A DNA stretch of 64,000 nucleotides from Corynebacterium simulans (GCF_001586215.1 NZ_CP014634.1:930001-994000), one strand, 5' to 3'; positions 1 through 8,490 are shown, counted from the stretch's first letter. Notes: generated by a model from the letters alone, not told the origin. Translations and numbers: made by a program.

Positions 1-460
1 TCCTTTCGCTTTTACGCGGGCGGAACATGGTGTGCGCGTCCGCGCCTGAAGGTTGATAGTAATTGCGGCGGATGCCGGTCTTTATAAAACCGTAGGCTTC
101 GTACATGGAAATGGCGGGATCGTTGCCCACACGAACCTCGAGAAAAACCGGGGCATCTTTCAGGTCAGCGATGTAGACGATGTTATCCATCATCATCCTG
201 CCCGCCCCACGGCGCTGCATCGCGGGATCGACGCCGATGGTATGAATTTCGAATTCCGGGTCGGTGACAGGTCCCATCATGCCGATGCCGGCATAACCAA
301 CCAATACATCCTCGTCTTCCACCCCTAGATAAAAGGTGTGGCCGTGTGCGATTTCCTGCACGAAAGCCTCCGCCGGCCACGGCCCTTCCCCTGCAAAAAG
401 CACTTTCTCCAGCTCCGCGCAGCGCTGCGCATCGGCGGCGGTTAGTTCGCGCAGCTTCAC
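1..460 (-). CDS. rimI: RimI-type ribosomal protein S18 alanine N-acetyltransferase (3' end off the left edge)
   Basis: This GNAT-fold acetyltransferase is expected to acetylate the N-terminal alanine of ribosomal protein S18. I read it from a GTG that overlaps the tsaB stop by four bases (GTGA); the first residues are MKLRELTAADAQRCAELEK. The acetyl-CoA loop RRGAGRMMMDNI and the family signature ending GFIKTGIRRNYY are both visible. About 153 codons are present before the window edge, so the natural stop is not seen. Tight coupling behind tsaE and tsaB matches the tsaE-tsaB-rimI order of mycobacteria, where tsaD (gcp) normally follows. Confidence 0.9.
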   Translation of the reverse strand, partial: MKLRELTAADAQRCAELEKVLFAGEGPWPAEAFVQEIAHGHTFYLGVEDEDVLVGYAGIGMMGPVTDPEFEIHTIGVDPAMQRRGAGRMMMDNIVYIADLKDAPVFLEVRVGNDPAISMYEAYGFIKTGIRRNYYQPSGADAHTMFRPRKSER

Positions 461-1125
461 AGATTTAGCCCGGAAATGTCGGGAAGGGCGGCTGAGCGCG
501 GCTTCGGCTTCGGCGGCACGGCGTCTGGACGACGCAGGTACAGCGGGGTCAACGGAGCAGGCGTCGCGGAAAGGTCGGCGACGGCAACCAAACCGGCCGG
601 GCGGGGATTCGCCACCACGTGCGGCAGCGCCTGCAGGGCCTCGGGCAGCTTTCCAACCAGGTTATCTGGGATAACTACCGCTTCCACCTCCACGGCTATC
701 TCGCCCGGCTTGACGACGCCCGGGCCTTCCACCCGCGCACCTTCCGCATAGGTAGCCCAGTAGATTTCCTTGCGCCGTGCATCCGTTGCCACGAGGATGC
801 GCTTATCCGCGCCATGCTCGGCAGCGATGGCGTCATGGGAGCAGACGCCGTGGACCGGGATGCCGAGGGCGTCGCCAAGCGCGGAGGCGGTGGCCATGCC
901 TACGCGCAAACCCGTAAACGGGCCCGGACCACACCCCACGACGATTGCGTCCAAATCGGCAAAGCCCATTCCCTTTTCCTCCAACAGACACTGGATGGTG
1001 GGAATCAACTGCTCGTTATGCGCGCGGGTATCAGTGATAATCCGCTCGCTGACCGCACCGGATTCGGTATCTACTACGCCGGTAACCAGGTCAGTCGTTG
1101 CGGTATCAATGCTTAAAACCAGCAT
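457..1125 (-). CDS. tsaB: tRNA threonylcarbamoyladenosine biosynthesis protein TsaB
   Basis: TsaB is the scaffold partner of TsaD and TsaE in making t6A at position 37 of ANN-reading tRNAs. The 222-residue product starts MLVLSIDTATTDL and carries the ASKHA-type motif GCGPGPFTGLR that is diagnostic of the family. I chose the ATG at 1125 because it overlaps the upstream stop as TAATG and gives the family N-terminus; a longer reading from 1215 would run into the preceding gene. It is translationally coupled on both sides (TAATG upstream, GTGA downstream). Confidence 0.95.
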   Translation of the reverse strand: MLVLSIDTATTDLVTGVVDTESGAVSERIITDTRAHNEQLIPTIQCLLEEKGMGFADLDAIVVGCGPGPFTGLRVGMATASALGDALGIPVHGVCSHDAIAAEHGADKRILVATDARRKEIYWATYAEGARVEGPGVVKPGEIAVEVEAVVIPDNLVGKLPEALQALPHVVANPRPAGLVAVADLSATPAPLTPLYLRRPDAVPPKPKPRSAALPDISGLNL

Positions 1126-1592
1126 TAAGCGCCCAACTTCCAGGTATCGCCTTCCTTGATAAATGGCAGCAGAGACTGGGTGGCAGCAGGCTGCAACGGC
1201 TGGTTCATCGGGCACAGATCGATCTTTTCGCGGTTGAGCTTCTCGGCATAGAACTCATTGTTGCCGCCGATGGCAACGAAGTAGTTGGTGTCCGCGTCGA
1301 CGTCTTCATCAATGCCCAAGGCTTGCGGGTCGATGCCGTACATCTTCTTGATCTCATCCAACTTGGTGCCAGCGCAGATGGTGGTCATGCCCTGCCAGTT
1401 ATGGCCCAGCACCTCGCTCGGGGCGACGGCGCTGACGGTCAGGTTGGTCTTATCGAGGGAATCGACAGCGCTTTTTAGGGTGCGCTCCACGGGTGGCTGC
1501 TCACGCATGCTCGACAGCGCAATCATCGCGCCCAGGGCAATAATGAACAATCCGATGAGGAATGTGGTGATGAATTGACCGACCTTGGTCAT
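1125..1592 (-). CDS. Conserved small membrane-anchored protein of unknown function
   Basis: A 155-residue protein with one N-terminal membrane segment (about residues 8-28, FLIGLFIIALGAMIALSS) followed by a domain of about 125 residues with two cysteines. I recognise no enzyme motif. An AAGGAG ribosome site sits ten bases before the ATG. It lies between tsaE and tsaB and overlaps the tsaB start, so it is co-transcribed with the t6A genes. This may only be an inserted genus-specific gene. I assign no function. Confidence 0.85.
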   Translation of the reverse strand: MTKVGQFITTFLIGLFIIALGAMIALSSMREQPPVERTLKSAVDSLDKTNLTVSAVAPSEVLGHNWQGMTTICAGTKLDEIKKMYGIDPQALGIDEDVDADTNYFVAIGGNNEFYAEKLNREKIDLCPMNQPLQPAATQSLLPFIKEGDTWKLGA

Positions 1593-1658
1593 ATTGAAAG
1601 CGCTCCTTGCACGTCATGTGGGGGGTTAGTTGACCCCGCTTATCCTACAAGAAGGCAG

Positions 1659-2123
1659 TTAACCTACCCAGTTCCAGGTAAACACGCGAGTATCGTCTGC
1701 GGCCTCACGGTTGATGCTGATCAGCAAAAAGGCCTCCGCGAGCTGGTCCATGAAGCCGCCGCCCCACTCGGCGACGACGACGGCGTCGTCAAGCTCGGTG
1801 TCCAAATCCAGTGCGTCGAGCTCGCCTAGGGGATCGTCGGAGTGGTCCAGCAGGCGGTAAGCGTCGACGTGGACGAGCGCCGGGCCGCCGACGGTCGAGC
1901 GATGCTCGCGGGCGATGACGAAAGTCGGCGAGGTGACGCGGCCTTTGACCTGCATGCCTTCGGCAATGCCTTGGGTGAAGGTGGTCTTGCCTGCGCCCAG
2001 CGGGCCGTCGAGGATGACGAGGTCGCCAGCCTCAAGCGCCGCCCCCAGTTCCTTTCCCAGCTCGCGGGCGGCTTCGGCAGTAGCTACCTGCTTTTGGCCC
2101 TGCTGCGGAAACTGGTTACGCAT
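1659..2123 (-). CDS. tsaE: tRNA threonylcarbamoyladenosine biosynthesis ATPase TsaE
   Basis: TsaE is the P-loop ATPase that drives the TsaB-TsaD complex in t6A synthesis. The protein has the Walker A motif GPLGAGKTTF, the SPTF switch and the EWGGGF segment typical of the family. I use the ATG at 2123 (154 residues, MRNQFPQQ) because GGAGGA lies seven bases upstream; an alternative ATG at 2141 would lengthen the overlap with alr to 26 bases. The chosen start overlaps the alr stop by eight bases, so the two are coupled. Confidence 0.93.
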   Translation of the reverse strand: MRNQFPQQGQKQVATAEAARELGKELGAALEAGDLVILDGPLGAGKTTFTQGIAEGMQVKGRVTSPTFVIAREHRSTVGGPALVHVDAYRLLDHSDDPLGELDALDLDTELDDAVVVAEWGGGFMDQLAEAFLLISINREAADDTRVFTWNWVG

Positions 2124-3210
2124 GCCCGATTCCTCCCTCAAAGTGACGGGCGGTGCGGCCGGCGGGACGGCAGATGATTTCGTAATTGATGGTTCCGGTG
2201 GCCTCCGCCAGATCCGTGGCGCTCAGGCCACCTTCGCCGAAGATGATGGCTTCGTCGCCTTGCTCGACGCTGTACTCGTTCTCGCCCAAGTCCACGACAA
2301 TCTGGTCCATGCACACGCGGCCCACCTGTGGGTAAAGCTTGCCGCCGATACCGACCTTAAGCTTGCCCTGAAAGTTGCGCGGCAAACCGTCGGCGTATCC
2401 GCACGGAATCGTGGCCAAAAATCCCGGCTTCTCGGCTTTCCACGTGAGGTTGTAGCAGGTGCCCTCGCCTGGCTGAATCGGCTTGACGTTGACGACGTTC
2501 GCCGCCCAGGTCATCGCCGGCTTCAAACCGTGCTCGAGGCCGGGGATCGGCTCCAGGCCATAACAAGCCAAGCCCGGACGGACCATCTCGAAATGGGAAG
2601 AAGGTCGGTCCAAAACAGCCGGGGAGTTGGCCAAGTGATTCACTGGGCACTCCAGGCCTGCAGCCCGGGCCCGTTCCAGCGCGCGGCGAAAATTAGCTTC
2701 CTGCTCATCGTTGAAGGGATTATCTGGCTCATCGGCGCACGCAAAATGCGACATGAGGCCTAGAACCTCGACCTGAGGGGCGTCGCGAAGCAGTGCGAAA
2801 GTAGCATCCCAGTTCGCTTCCTCCACGCCGGAGCGATGCAGACCGGTTTCAACCTTGATATAAACCTGCGCCGGGATCTCCGATTCCACCAAGCGGCGCG
2901 CGTGTACCAAGGAGGGCACTGCAATGTGGATGCGGCACGCCAAGGCCTCCGCGATTTCCTGCGTAGAGTCCCAAATCCACGCCGTAATCGGCTGATCGAT
3001 TCCGCTGCGCCGCAGCTCAATGGCCTCTTCGAAAGTCGCCACACCGAAAGCATCCGCACCCGCACGCGCCATCACTGGCGCGACTTCTTTGACGCCGTGA
3101 CCATAAGCATCCGCTTTCACCACGCACATGAGCTGCGCGGGAGCCACCTTTTTCTTTAACAAAGAAACATTGTGGGCAATGGCGTCAAGGTCGATTCTGG
3201 TACGAAGCAT
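2116..3210 (-). CDS. alr: Alanine racemase
   Basis: This PLP enzyme interconverts L- and D-alanine and supplies D-alanine for peptidoglycan. The 364-residue product begins MLRTRIDLDAIAHN and contains the PLP lysine in VVKADAYGHG (about residue 32), with a C-terminal beta domain ending in the CMDQIVVDLG region. An ATG at 3231 is possible, but the start at 3210 gives the family N-terminus. No clear Shine-Dalgarno site precedes it, and a CACAAT box six bases upstream hints at a leaderless transcript. It heads the alr-tsaE-membrane protein-tsaB-rimI string. Confidence 0.93.
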   Translation of the reverse strand: MLRTRIDLDAIAHNVSLLKKKVAPAQLMCVVKADAYGHGVKEVAPVMARAGADAFGVATFEEAIELRRSGIDQPITAWIWDSTQEIAEALACRIHIAVPSLVHARRLVESEIPAQVYIKVETGLHRSGVEEANWDATFALLRDAPQVEVLGLMSHFACADEPDNPFNDEQEANFRRALERARAAGLECPVNHLANSPAVLDRPSSHFEMVRPGLACYGLEPIPGLEHGLKPAMTWAANVVNVKPIQPGEGTCYNLTWKAEKPGFLATIPCGYADGLPRNFQGKLKVGIGGKLYPQVGRVCMDQIVVDLGENEYSVEQGDEAIIFGEGGLSATDLAEATGTINYEIICRPAGRTARHFEGGIGHA

Positions 3211-3291
3211 GGGTCTATTGTGCCACTGCACTGGTGTGCAGGACTAACGCAGCAGCACGCGGCGCGGATTTCTCATGCGGTTAAAACACAA

Positions 3292-3334
3292 AATCCGGAA
3301 GCACCCACCATAAAACGAGGGGTACTTCCGGATT
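3292..3334 (-). terminator. Rho-independent terminator after glmS
   Basis: A long inverted repeat (AATCCGGAAGTACCC pairing with GGGTGCTTCCGGATT, one mismatch) is followed on the minus strand by TTTTGTGTTTT. It lies just after the glmS stop and upstream of alr. Confidence 0.85.
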
Positions 3335-3346
3335 CAAAGCGAGCTC

Positions 3347-5218
3347 TTACTCGACGGTGACGGACTTAGCCAAGTTACGCGGCTGGTCGACGTCGTAGCC
3401 CTTCGCGGTGGCAACGCCACAGGCGAAGATCTGCAGCGGAACCGTGGCCAACAGCGGCTGCATCAGCGTCGGGGACTGCGGAATGCGGATGACGTGGTTA
3501 GCATATGCCTCCACAGCATCGTCGCCTTCTTCAGCAATAACGATGGTGATTGCGCCACGGGCACGGATTTCCTGGATGTTGGATACGACCTTGGAGTGCA
3601 GGGAATCGCGGCCACGCGGGGAAGGAACGATGACGAAGACCGGCTGGCCCTCCTCAATGAGCGCGATTGGGCCGTGCTTGAGCTCGCCGGCAGCGAAGCC
3701 CTCGGCGTGCAGATATGCGATCTCCTTCAGCTTCAGCGCGCCCTCAAGCGCAACCGGGAAGCCAACGTGGCGGCCCAAGAAGAGAACGGACTCGGCGTTT
3801 TGCATGGAGTTAGCAAGATCGGTGACCTGCTTCTCGTTGTCGATGACTGCTTGGACCTTCTCCGGCATATCGCGCAGCTCCTGCAGAACTGCGTTTACTT
3901 CGTCGGCGAACATGTTGCCGCGCAGCTGCGCTAGGTACAGGCCGAGGAGGTAGGTCGCGGTGATCTGCGCCAAGAAGGCCTTGGTGGAAGCGACGGCGAT
4001 CTCCGGGCCGGCGTGGGTGTACAGCGCAGCATCGGCCTCGCGAGGGATGGAAGAGCCCTGGGTGTTGCAGATAGCGATCACCTTGGCACCCTGCTGACGG
4101 GCGTGGCGCACCGCCATCAAGGTGTCCATGGTTTCGCCGGACTGGGACAAAGCGACGACCAAGGTCTTCTCGTTGACGATCGGATCGCGGTAGCGGAACT
4201 CGTGCGCCAGCTCGACCTCGGTTGGGATACGGCACCAGTGCTCGATTGCGTAACGCGCAACGTGGCCTGCATAAGCAGCGGTACCGCAGGCGATGACGAT
4301 GATCTTATCGATGGACTTCAAAACCGCCTCATCGATGTGAACCTCGTCCAGGGTCAACTTGCCTTTCCCGTCAAAGCGGCCAAGCAGGGTGTCACGTACA
4401 GCAGCTGGTTGGTCGTGGATTTCCTTTTCCATGAAGGAGTTGAAGCCGCCCTTTTCTGCGGCAGCTGCGTCCCACATGATTTCGAATGGCTTGCCCTGTG
4501 CAGCGTTGCCTTCGTAGTCGGTGATGGAAACTTCGTCAGCAGTGATGGTAACGACCTGGTCATTTTCCATCTCGACGGCGGACTTGGTGTAGTCGATGAA
4601 GCCGGAGACGTCGGAGCCCAAGAAGTTCTCGCCCTCACCCAGGCCAATGACCAGCGGGGAATCGCGGCGGGCGGCAACAATGCGGTCAGCCTGCTCGGAG
4701 TGGATTGCCAGAAGGGTAAAAGCACCTTCCAGGCGCTTGCCGGTCAGCTGCATCGCCTTGGTGAGGTCACCCGCAGCTTCATTGTGGAAAATATCGCCCA
4801 GCAGGGTGGCAGCAACTTCGGTGTCGGTCTCGGAAACGAAGTTATAGCCCTTGGAGGTCAGCTCGGTCTTCAGCTCAGCAAAGTTCTCGATGATGCCGTT
4901 GTGAACAACTGCCAGCTTGCCGCCGTCAACTACATGCGGGTGGGCGTTCAGATCGGTTGGGCCGCCGTGAGTTGCCCAACGGGTATGTCCGATGCCCAGG
5001 ACAGAGTCCTGCAAAGGGCGGGAAGCGATCTCTGCTTCGAGGGCAGCAACCTTGCCGGCCTTTTTGCGCCAGTTAATTTCGCCATCGACGTACATTGCGA
5101 CGCCGGCAGAGTCATAGCCTCGGTACTCAAGACGGCGAAGGCCTTCCAGCACAACGTCCAGGGCATAGTATTCACGGCCACTGGATGCGTGACCTACGTA
5201 TCCAACAATTCCACACAT
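3347..5218 (-). CDS. glmS: Glutamine--fructose-6-phosphate aminotransferase (isomerizing)
   Basis: GlmS converts fructose-6-phosphate and glutamine to glucosamine-6-phosphate, the first step toward UDP-GlcNAc for the cell wall. The 623-residue protein starts MCGIVGYVG, with the N-terminal cysteine nucleophile of the amidotransferase domain, and has two SIS isomerase domains (about 300-440 and 470-610) ending in the conserved PRNLAKSVTVE tail. Together with glmM in the same window it covers two steps of the amino-sugar pathway. A TAGGAT box eight bases before the ATG suggests a leaderless or nearly leaderless transcript. Confidence 0.97.
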   Translation of the reverse strand: MCGIVGYVGHASSGREYYALDVVLEGLRRLEYRGYDSAGVAMYVDGEINWRKKAGKVAALEAEIASRPLQDSVLGIGHTRWATHGGPTDLNAHPHVVDGGKLAVVHNGIIENFAELKTELTSKGYNFVSETDTEVAATLLGDIFHNEAAGDLTKAMQLTGKRLEGAFTLLAIHSEQADRIVAARRDSPLVIGLGEGENFLGSDVSGFIDYTKSAVEMENDQVVTITADEVSITDYEGNAAQGKPFEIMWDAAAAEKGGFNSFMEKEIHDQPAAVRDTLLGRFDGKGKLTLDEVHIDEAVLKSIDKIIVIACGTAAYAGHVARYAIEHWCRIPTEVELAHEFRYRDPIVNEKTLVVALSQSGETMDTLMAVRHARQQGAKVIAICNTQGSSIPREADAALYTHAGPEIAVASTKAFLAQITATYLLGLYLAQLRGNMFADEVNAVLQELRDMPEKVQAVIDNEKQVTDLANSMQNAESVLFLGRHVGFPVALEGALKLKEIAYLHAEGFAAGELKHGPIALIEEGQPVFVIVPSPRGRDSLHSKVVSNIQEIRARGAITIVIAEEGDDAVEAYANHVIRIPQSPTLMQPLLATVPLQIFACGVATAKGYDVDQPRNLAKSVTVE

Positions 5219-5226
5219 AAGCCTCG

Positions 5227-5232
5227 ATCCTA
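5227..5232 (-). promoter_or_regulatory. -10 box of glmS promoter (probably leaderless)
   Basis: On the minus strand TAGGAT lies eight bases before the glmS ATG, so transcription should begin at or next to the start codon. No good -35 hexamer is visible. The same box and spacing are found before truA. Confidence 0.5.
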
Positions 5233-5370
5233 CCTCATAGGAATTGGAACCTCTTCACTGCAAAGTTAAAGCTTTTCTTTCGCCGCCAACCGCGAAAGAA
5301 AACCCTCATTCTGAGCCATCAATATGGCTTATCCCCCGCCACCGTGCTTTCTTCCTCTATTCTGGAATAC

Positions 5371-6198
5371 GTGTCTGCGAATCTAAAGAAGCATCTAGGA
5401 ACTCTGTCCAAGCGCGGCCCCCACCGCGTCCTCGTCGGCGATCTTTCTTATGCCGGCATCAACAGCAAGGTTTATACCCCAGCTGAGGGCAAGGGCCTGC
5501 CAGCTGTGGCCTTCGCCCACGATTGGACGAAGAAGGTTAAGAATTACCACGCTACCCTGCGCCATTTGGCTAGCTGGGGCATCGTGGTGGTTGCCCCTGA
5601 TACGGAGACGGGTATTAACCCGAGCCACCGCAATTTCGCTGCGGACGTCGAATCTGCACTGCAAATTGCAGCTGGCGTCAAGCTGGGCACGGGCAACATC
5701 GCGGTATCGCCTTCCAAGCTCGGCATCGTCGGCCACGGCATGGGCGGCGGCGTCGCCGCGCTGGCAGCGGTTGATAACCCAAAGGTTCGCGCCGTAGCGG
5801 CGCTGTACCCGGCAGATACTGCGCCTTCGTCTTATGCAGCGGCTAAGTCCATCACGGCTCCGGGCCTGATTATCGGTTCCGAGCGCGAGGATCTTTTCCG
5901 CGCCGGCAACCCTGCGCAGCTGGCTGACAACTGGGGCGGCGAGGTGGCTTACCGCGAGCTGGCCAAGGGCACCCAGGCTGGTTTCACTGAGGATCGCCTC
6001 TTCAAACTGGCCGTCGGTTCCGGTGCGTTCCAGTCAGGCCCGACTGAAACCGCACGCGCTTTGGTAACCGGCTTCCTGCTGTCGACGCTTGCGGGTGAGT
6101 CCAAGTACGACGATTTCGCCGAAGCTGATGCAAGCGCTAAGGGCGTGAAGAGTATTTTTGGTGAAGAACTGCGCAAGAAGGCCGGTATTCACCGCTAA
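5371..6198 (+). CDS. Alpha/beta hydrolase, dienelactone hydrolase-like
   Basis: A soluble alpha/beta hydrolase of about 275 residues. The nucleophile elbow reads GHGMGGGV, which puts Gly where the usual G-X-S/C-X-G motif has Ser or Cys, so the catalytic residue is uncertain. The segment FAHDWTKKVKNYHATLRHLASWGIVVVAPD is cited here by its ends (FAHDW, VVVAPD) and is typical of the fold. I prefer the GTG at 5371 because TATTCT lies eight bases upstream (leaderless); a GTG at 5344 in the same frame would add nine residues. It is divergent from glmS, at the position of Rv3438 in M. tuberculosis. Substrate unknown. Confidence 0.8.
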   Translation: MSANLKKHLGTLSKRGPHRVLVGDLSYAGINSKVYTPAEGKGLPAVAFAHDWTKKVKNYHATLRHLASWGIVVVAPDTETGINPSHRNFAADVESALQIAAGVKLGTGNIAVSPSKLGIVGHGMGGGVAALAAVDNPKVRAVAALYPADTAPSSYAAAKSITAPGLIIGSEREDLFRAGNPAQLADNWGGEVAYRELAKGTQAGFTEDRLFKLAVGSGAFQSGPTETARALVTGFLLSTLAGESKYDDFAEADASAKGVKSIFGEELRKKAGIHR

Positions 6199-6221
6199 TA
6201 TTCGCAGTCACTGCACCGCCT

Positions 6222-6254
6222 AGCCAGTCCGCACAACGCGGGCTGGCTTTTTAT
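6222..6254 (+). terminator. Rho-independent terminator after the hydrolase gene
   Basis: AGCCAGTCCGC pairs with GCGGGCTGGCT across a short loop and is followed by TTTTATTT on the plus strand. Confidence 0.8.
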
Positions 6255-6260
6255 TTACCG

Positions 6261-6524
6261 CTATTGGTTGCGCCGCAGCACAGATTTGATTTGCCCGCTT
6301 CCGCGGCGCTTGCCGTGGGTTAGGAAGGCGGAGTGCTGGCGCGACTCGCTTGCCGACGCCGCCTGCCGCGTGTTCATCTTCGCCCTCGCCGTTGCTTTTT
6401 CAGCGGACTTTTCGAGTTGGTCTTGGGCTTGAGCCATTGCCTTTTCGAATTCGAGGAGGCGGGCGGCAGTCCGCTCCCTAAAGCCACGCGCAAATTCCGC
6501 GAATTCATCATTTACTGCTGCCAT
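6261..6524 (-). CDS. Small hypothetical protein, last gene of the ESX-linked unit
   Basis: An 87-residue charged, helical protein with a heptad-like stretch (about residues 8-50, rich in Glu, Ala and Lys) and a basic C-terminus. The ATG at 6524 overlaps the stop of the upstream Cys/Pro-rich gene as TAATG, which supports translation and this start over the GTG at 6530. I recognise no domain. Its coupling to the preceding gene puts it in the same transcript as the EspC-like gene. Function unknown. Confidence 0.7.
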   Translation of the reverse strand: MAAVNDEFAEFARGFRERTAARLLEFEKAMAQAQDQLEKSAEKATARAKMNTRQAASASESRQHSAFLTHGKRRGSGQIKSVLRRNQ

Positions 6525-8170
6525 TACCACTGCCCTGCCTTCCGTGCGTGAACTGTTTTATCTTCTGGTGCTGGCTCCGGAGCCGGTGGTGCTGGCGGCG
6601 GTGCTGGTGCTGGTTCAGGTGCTGGAGCCGGCTCCGACGGTGACGGTGGGACTGGCGCTTCCGCTGCCTGCATGTGCGCGACCTTCTCCGGCGGCGGCGT
6701 AGGCTCTTCTACTTCCGCAAGCTCAGGCGGCGGTGGAATGACGCCATCCCGCGGCGGCTCGGGAGCCGGCGGTTCTGGTGCTGGCGGCGGACATGGTTCC
6801 GGCGCTGGTGGTTCAGGTGCCGGCGGTTCAGGCGCCGGCGGCGGCTCCGGGCACGGCTCCTCTGGAATCGGCATATTCTCTAGACACTCAGCAGCAGCGG
6901 CAGCCAGCAATCCCACGCCGATGATGGCAACGCCCACTCCCAATGCGCCGAGGCAACCACAGCACGACTGCTCCGGTGGGCATTGTTGGGCTACCTGTGT
7001 GGTTTCCTGCTCACACTCGACTATCTCTTGTTCGCACTCAGCTGTCTCTTGCTTGGCTTCGGTGTCTTGCTGTACTTCGGTGTCTTGCTGTACTTCGATG
7101 TCCAGCTGGACTGTAACCTGCCGCGGCTGTTCCTCCGGACACGGCGTCTGTGCAGGTTGGATTGGCTCGAGCGCCACCGGCGCCTGCGCTGGCTGCGTAC
7201 AAGGCTGCTCAACAGGAGCTGCAGGAGGCGGGCAAACCGGCGACTGCGGCGGCGGTGTCGCAACCGGTGGCGCTACAGATGGAACTGTAGGCGGCGCAGT
7301 AGGCGGCACGGGATACGGTGCAGGATTCGGTGCAGGATTCGGTGGAGCTGGTGGTGCACCAGCGGGAGTGGTGCAGGTAGGCGGTGTCTTCGAAGGTGGT
7401 ACTGGAGCATCGCACACTTCGGCCGGCGGTGTTTGGGCAGGCTGCGTGGTATCGGCAGGCGGCTGGCCGGTGACGGTGGGCGGGGCGGATGGACAGGGGG
7501 CGTCGGCAAGCGGTGGCTCACAACCGCGCGCGGGCTCGGGCGGAGTCTTAGGGAGCTCGCGCTCGCAGACCTTGGAACAGCACTCCTCGAACTTGTCGTA
7601 GCACTGCTCGATTGCGGAATCCCGGTCGCGACAGGTGGTCATCACCATGTCATTGGTTTGCTCGATGACGTTGGCGCCGATAGACGAAATAATCGGGACG
7701 ATGAAGCGGCCGAGTGGGTGCTTGGAGGCGATCATCGTCAAGATGTTGAGCAACGGCACCACCGCGGAAAACAGCTCCGTCAAAGAAGTATCCGAAACAC
7801 CGACGATGTCCTCGATGGCATTGGAACACTGCTGCGCCTTACCGGTTAGCTCATCGGCCTCGTCGCGCTCTTGCTCAAAGTCCTTCTGTACTCCACCGAG
7901 ATGATCCATCAGGGCATTTCCCGCGATGCTCAGCACCGTTCCCACTAGGAAGCCTTTCAGCCCACCGCCACCGCGGGCAGGCCGGCGTCCGCCCATCGCG
8001 GCGGAAGTACCGCGCACCAGTTCCTGTGGCTTGATTCCATCGACGGAACCAATCATGCCGCCCAGCAAATCTAGTGGCGTGCTGGGGCCTGCATAGCTGC
8101 CCTGGCTGGCGGCCTGAAACTGGGAGACGGCCTGCGAATAATCCCCTAACAAAGACTTCGTGGTGCTCAT
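6524..8170 (-). CDS. Cys- and Pro-rich membrane protein linked to the ESX-4 locus (Rv3439c-like position)
   Basis: A 548-residue protein of unusual composition. Residues 1-200 form a helical domain with two hydrophobic stretches (about 71-86 and 135-165). Residues 205-350 are proline-rich with scattered cysteines. Residues 355-400 are acidic and Gln-rich (QQDTE and EQE repeats). A CCGC-preceded hydrophobic segment spans 407-426, followed by a proline/glutamate tail of PAPEPP repeats (440-535). I count about 22 cysteines. It overlaps the upstream 107-residue gene as ATGA. In M. tuberculosis the same slot between glmS and glmM holds Rv3440c and the Ala/Pro-rich Rv3439c. Function unknown; a role with type VII secretion is inferred from promoter and context. 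Confidence 0.85.
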   Translation of the reverse strand: MSTTKSLLGDYSQAVSQFQAASQGSYAGPSTPLDLLGGMIGSVDGIKPQELVRGTSAAMGGRRPARGGGGLKGFLVGTVLSIAGNALMDHLGGVQKDFEQERDEADELTGKAQQCSNAIEDIVGVSDTSLTELFSAVVPLLNILTMIASKHPLGRFIVPIISSIGANVIEQTNDMVMTTCRDRDSAIEQCYDKFEECCSKVCERELPKTPPEPARGCEPPLADAPCPSAPPTVTGQPPADTTQPAQTPPAEVCDAPVPPSKTPPTCTTPAGAPPAPPNPAPNPAPYPVPPTAPPTVPSVAPPVATPPPQSPVCPPPAAPVEQPCTQPAQAPVALEPIQPAQTPCPEEQPRQVTVQLDIEVQQDTEVQQDTEAKQETAECEQEIVECEQETTQVAQQCPPEQSCCGCLGALGVGVAIIGVGLLAAAAAECLENMPIPEEPCPEPPPAPEPPAPEPPAPEPCPPPAPEPPAPEPPRDGVIPPPPELAEVEEPTPPPEKVAHMQAAEAPVPPSPSEPAPAPEPAPAPPPAPPAPEPAPEDKTVHARKAGQW

Positions 8171-8490
8171 CGGACCCCACCGCCAAAGGATGGCTCCACG
8201 TGGGTAAGGCTTGCCGCGTTGGCCTCGTCCAAGGCAGAGAATTCCTTAATCTGGGCGCGGGCAGCCTCCGCGGTGGCGGTGATGTTATCCAAGCGCCAGA
8301 CACCGCGCGAGTGCAGCCTTTCCAACATGGCCTGGATGCGCGCGCCTTGCCCGGCAAAGTCGCGGCCTGCCGCCGCCGGGGAAAAGGCGGGAACATCCGC
8401 CACGTGGGCGCTGCGCTGGGCTTGGTTTTCCTCAATCACGCGGTTTAAGCGCTGGGCTATATCTTGCTCGTCGAAAAATACGTCAGTCAC
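8167..8490 (-). CDS. Small EspC/WXG100-like helical protein (Rv3440c-like position)
   Basis: A 107-residue, mostly helical protein without signal peptide or membrane segment. It is read from the GTG at 8490, which has AGGAG eight bases upstream; a TTG at 8514 would add eight residues. A single VW lies near the middle and the C-terminal helix ends in FSALDEANAASL, resembling the Y..aDeaNA..L ending of EspC-type ESX proteins. The family call is an inference from that pattern only. It starts the transcript that also carries the Cys/Pro-rich gene and is preceded by an ECF-type promoter shared with the esxU-esxT unit. Confidence 0.75.
   Translation of the reverse strand: MTDVFFDEQDIAQRLNRVIEENQAQRSAHVADVPAFSPAAAGRDFAGQGARIQAMLERLHSRGVWRLDNITATAEAARAQIKEFSALDEANAASLTHVEPSFGGGVR

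Noticed and set aside
4013..5269. 418-codon plus-strand open frame antisense to glmS
   Set aside because: It lies wholly over glmS and shows no family motif or ribosome site.
6560..6860. Short-period DNA repeats that resemble a repeat array
   Set aside because: They encode PAPEPP repeats in frame within a certain coding gene; there are no spacers of constant length, so it is not a CRISPR array.
6672..7601. Gly/Ser-rich 309-codon plus-strand open frame
   Set aside because: It is the antisense reading of the proline-rich part of the ESX-linked gene; GGX repeats on one strand are the mirror of Pro codons on the other.
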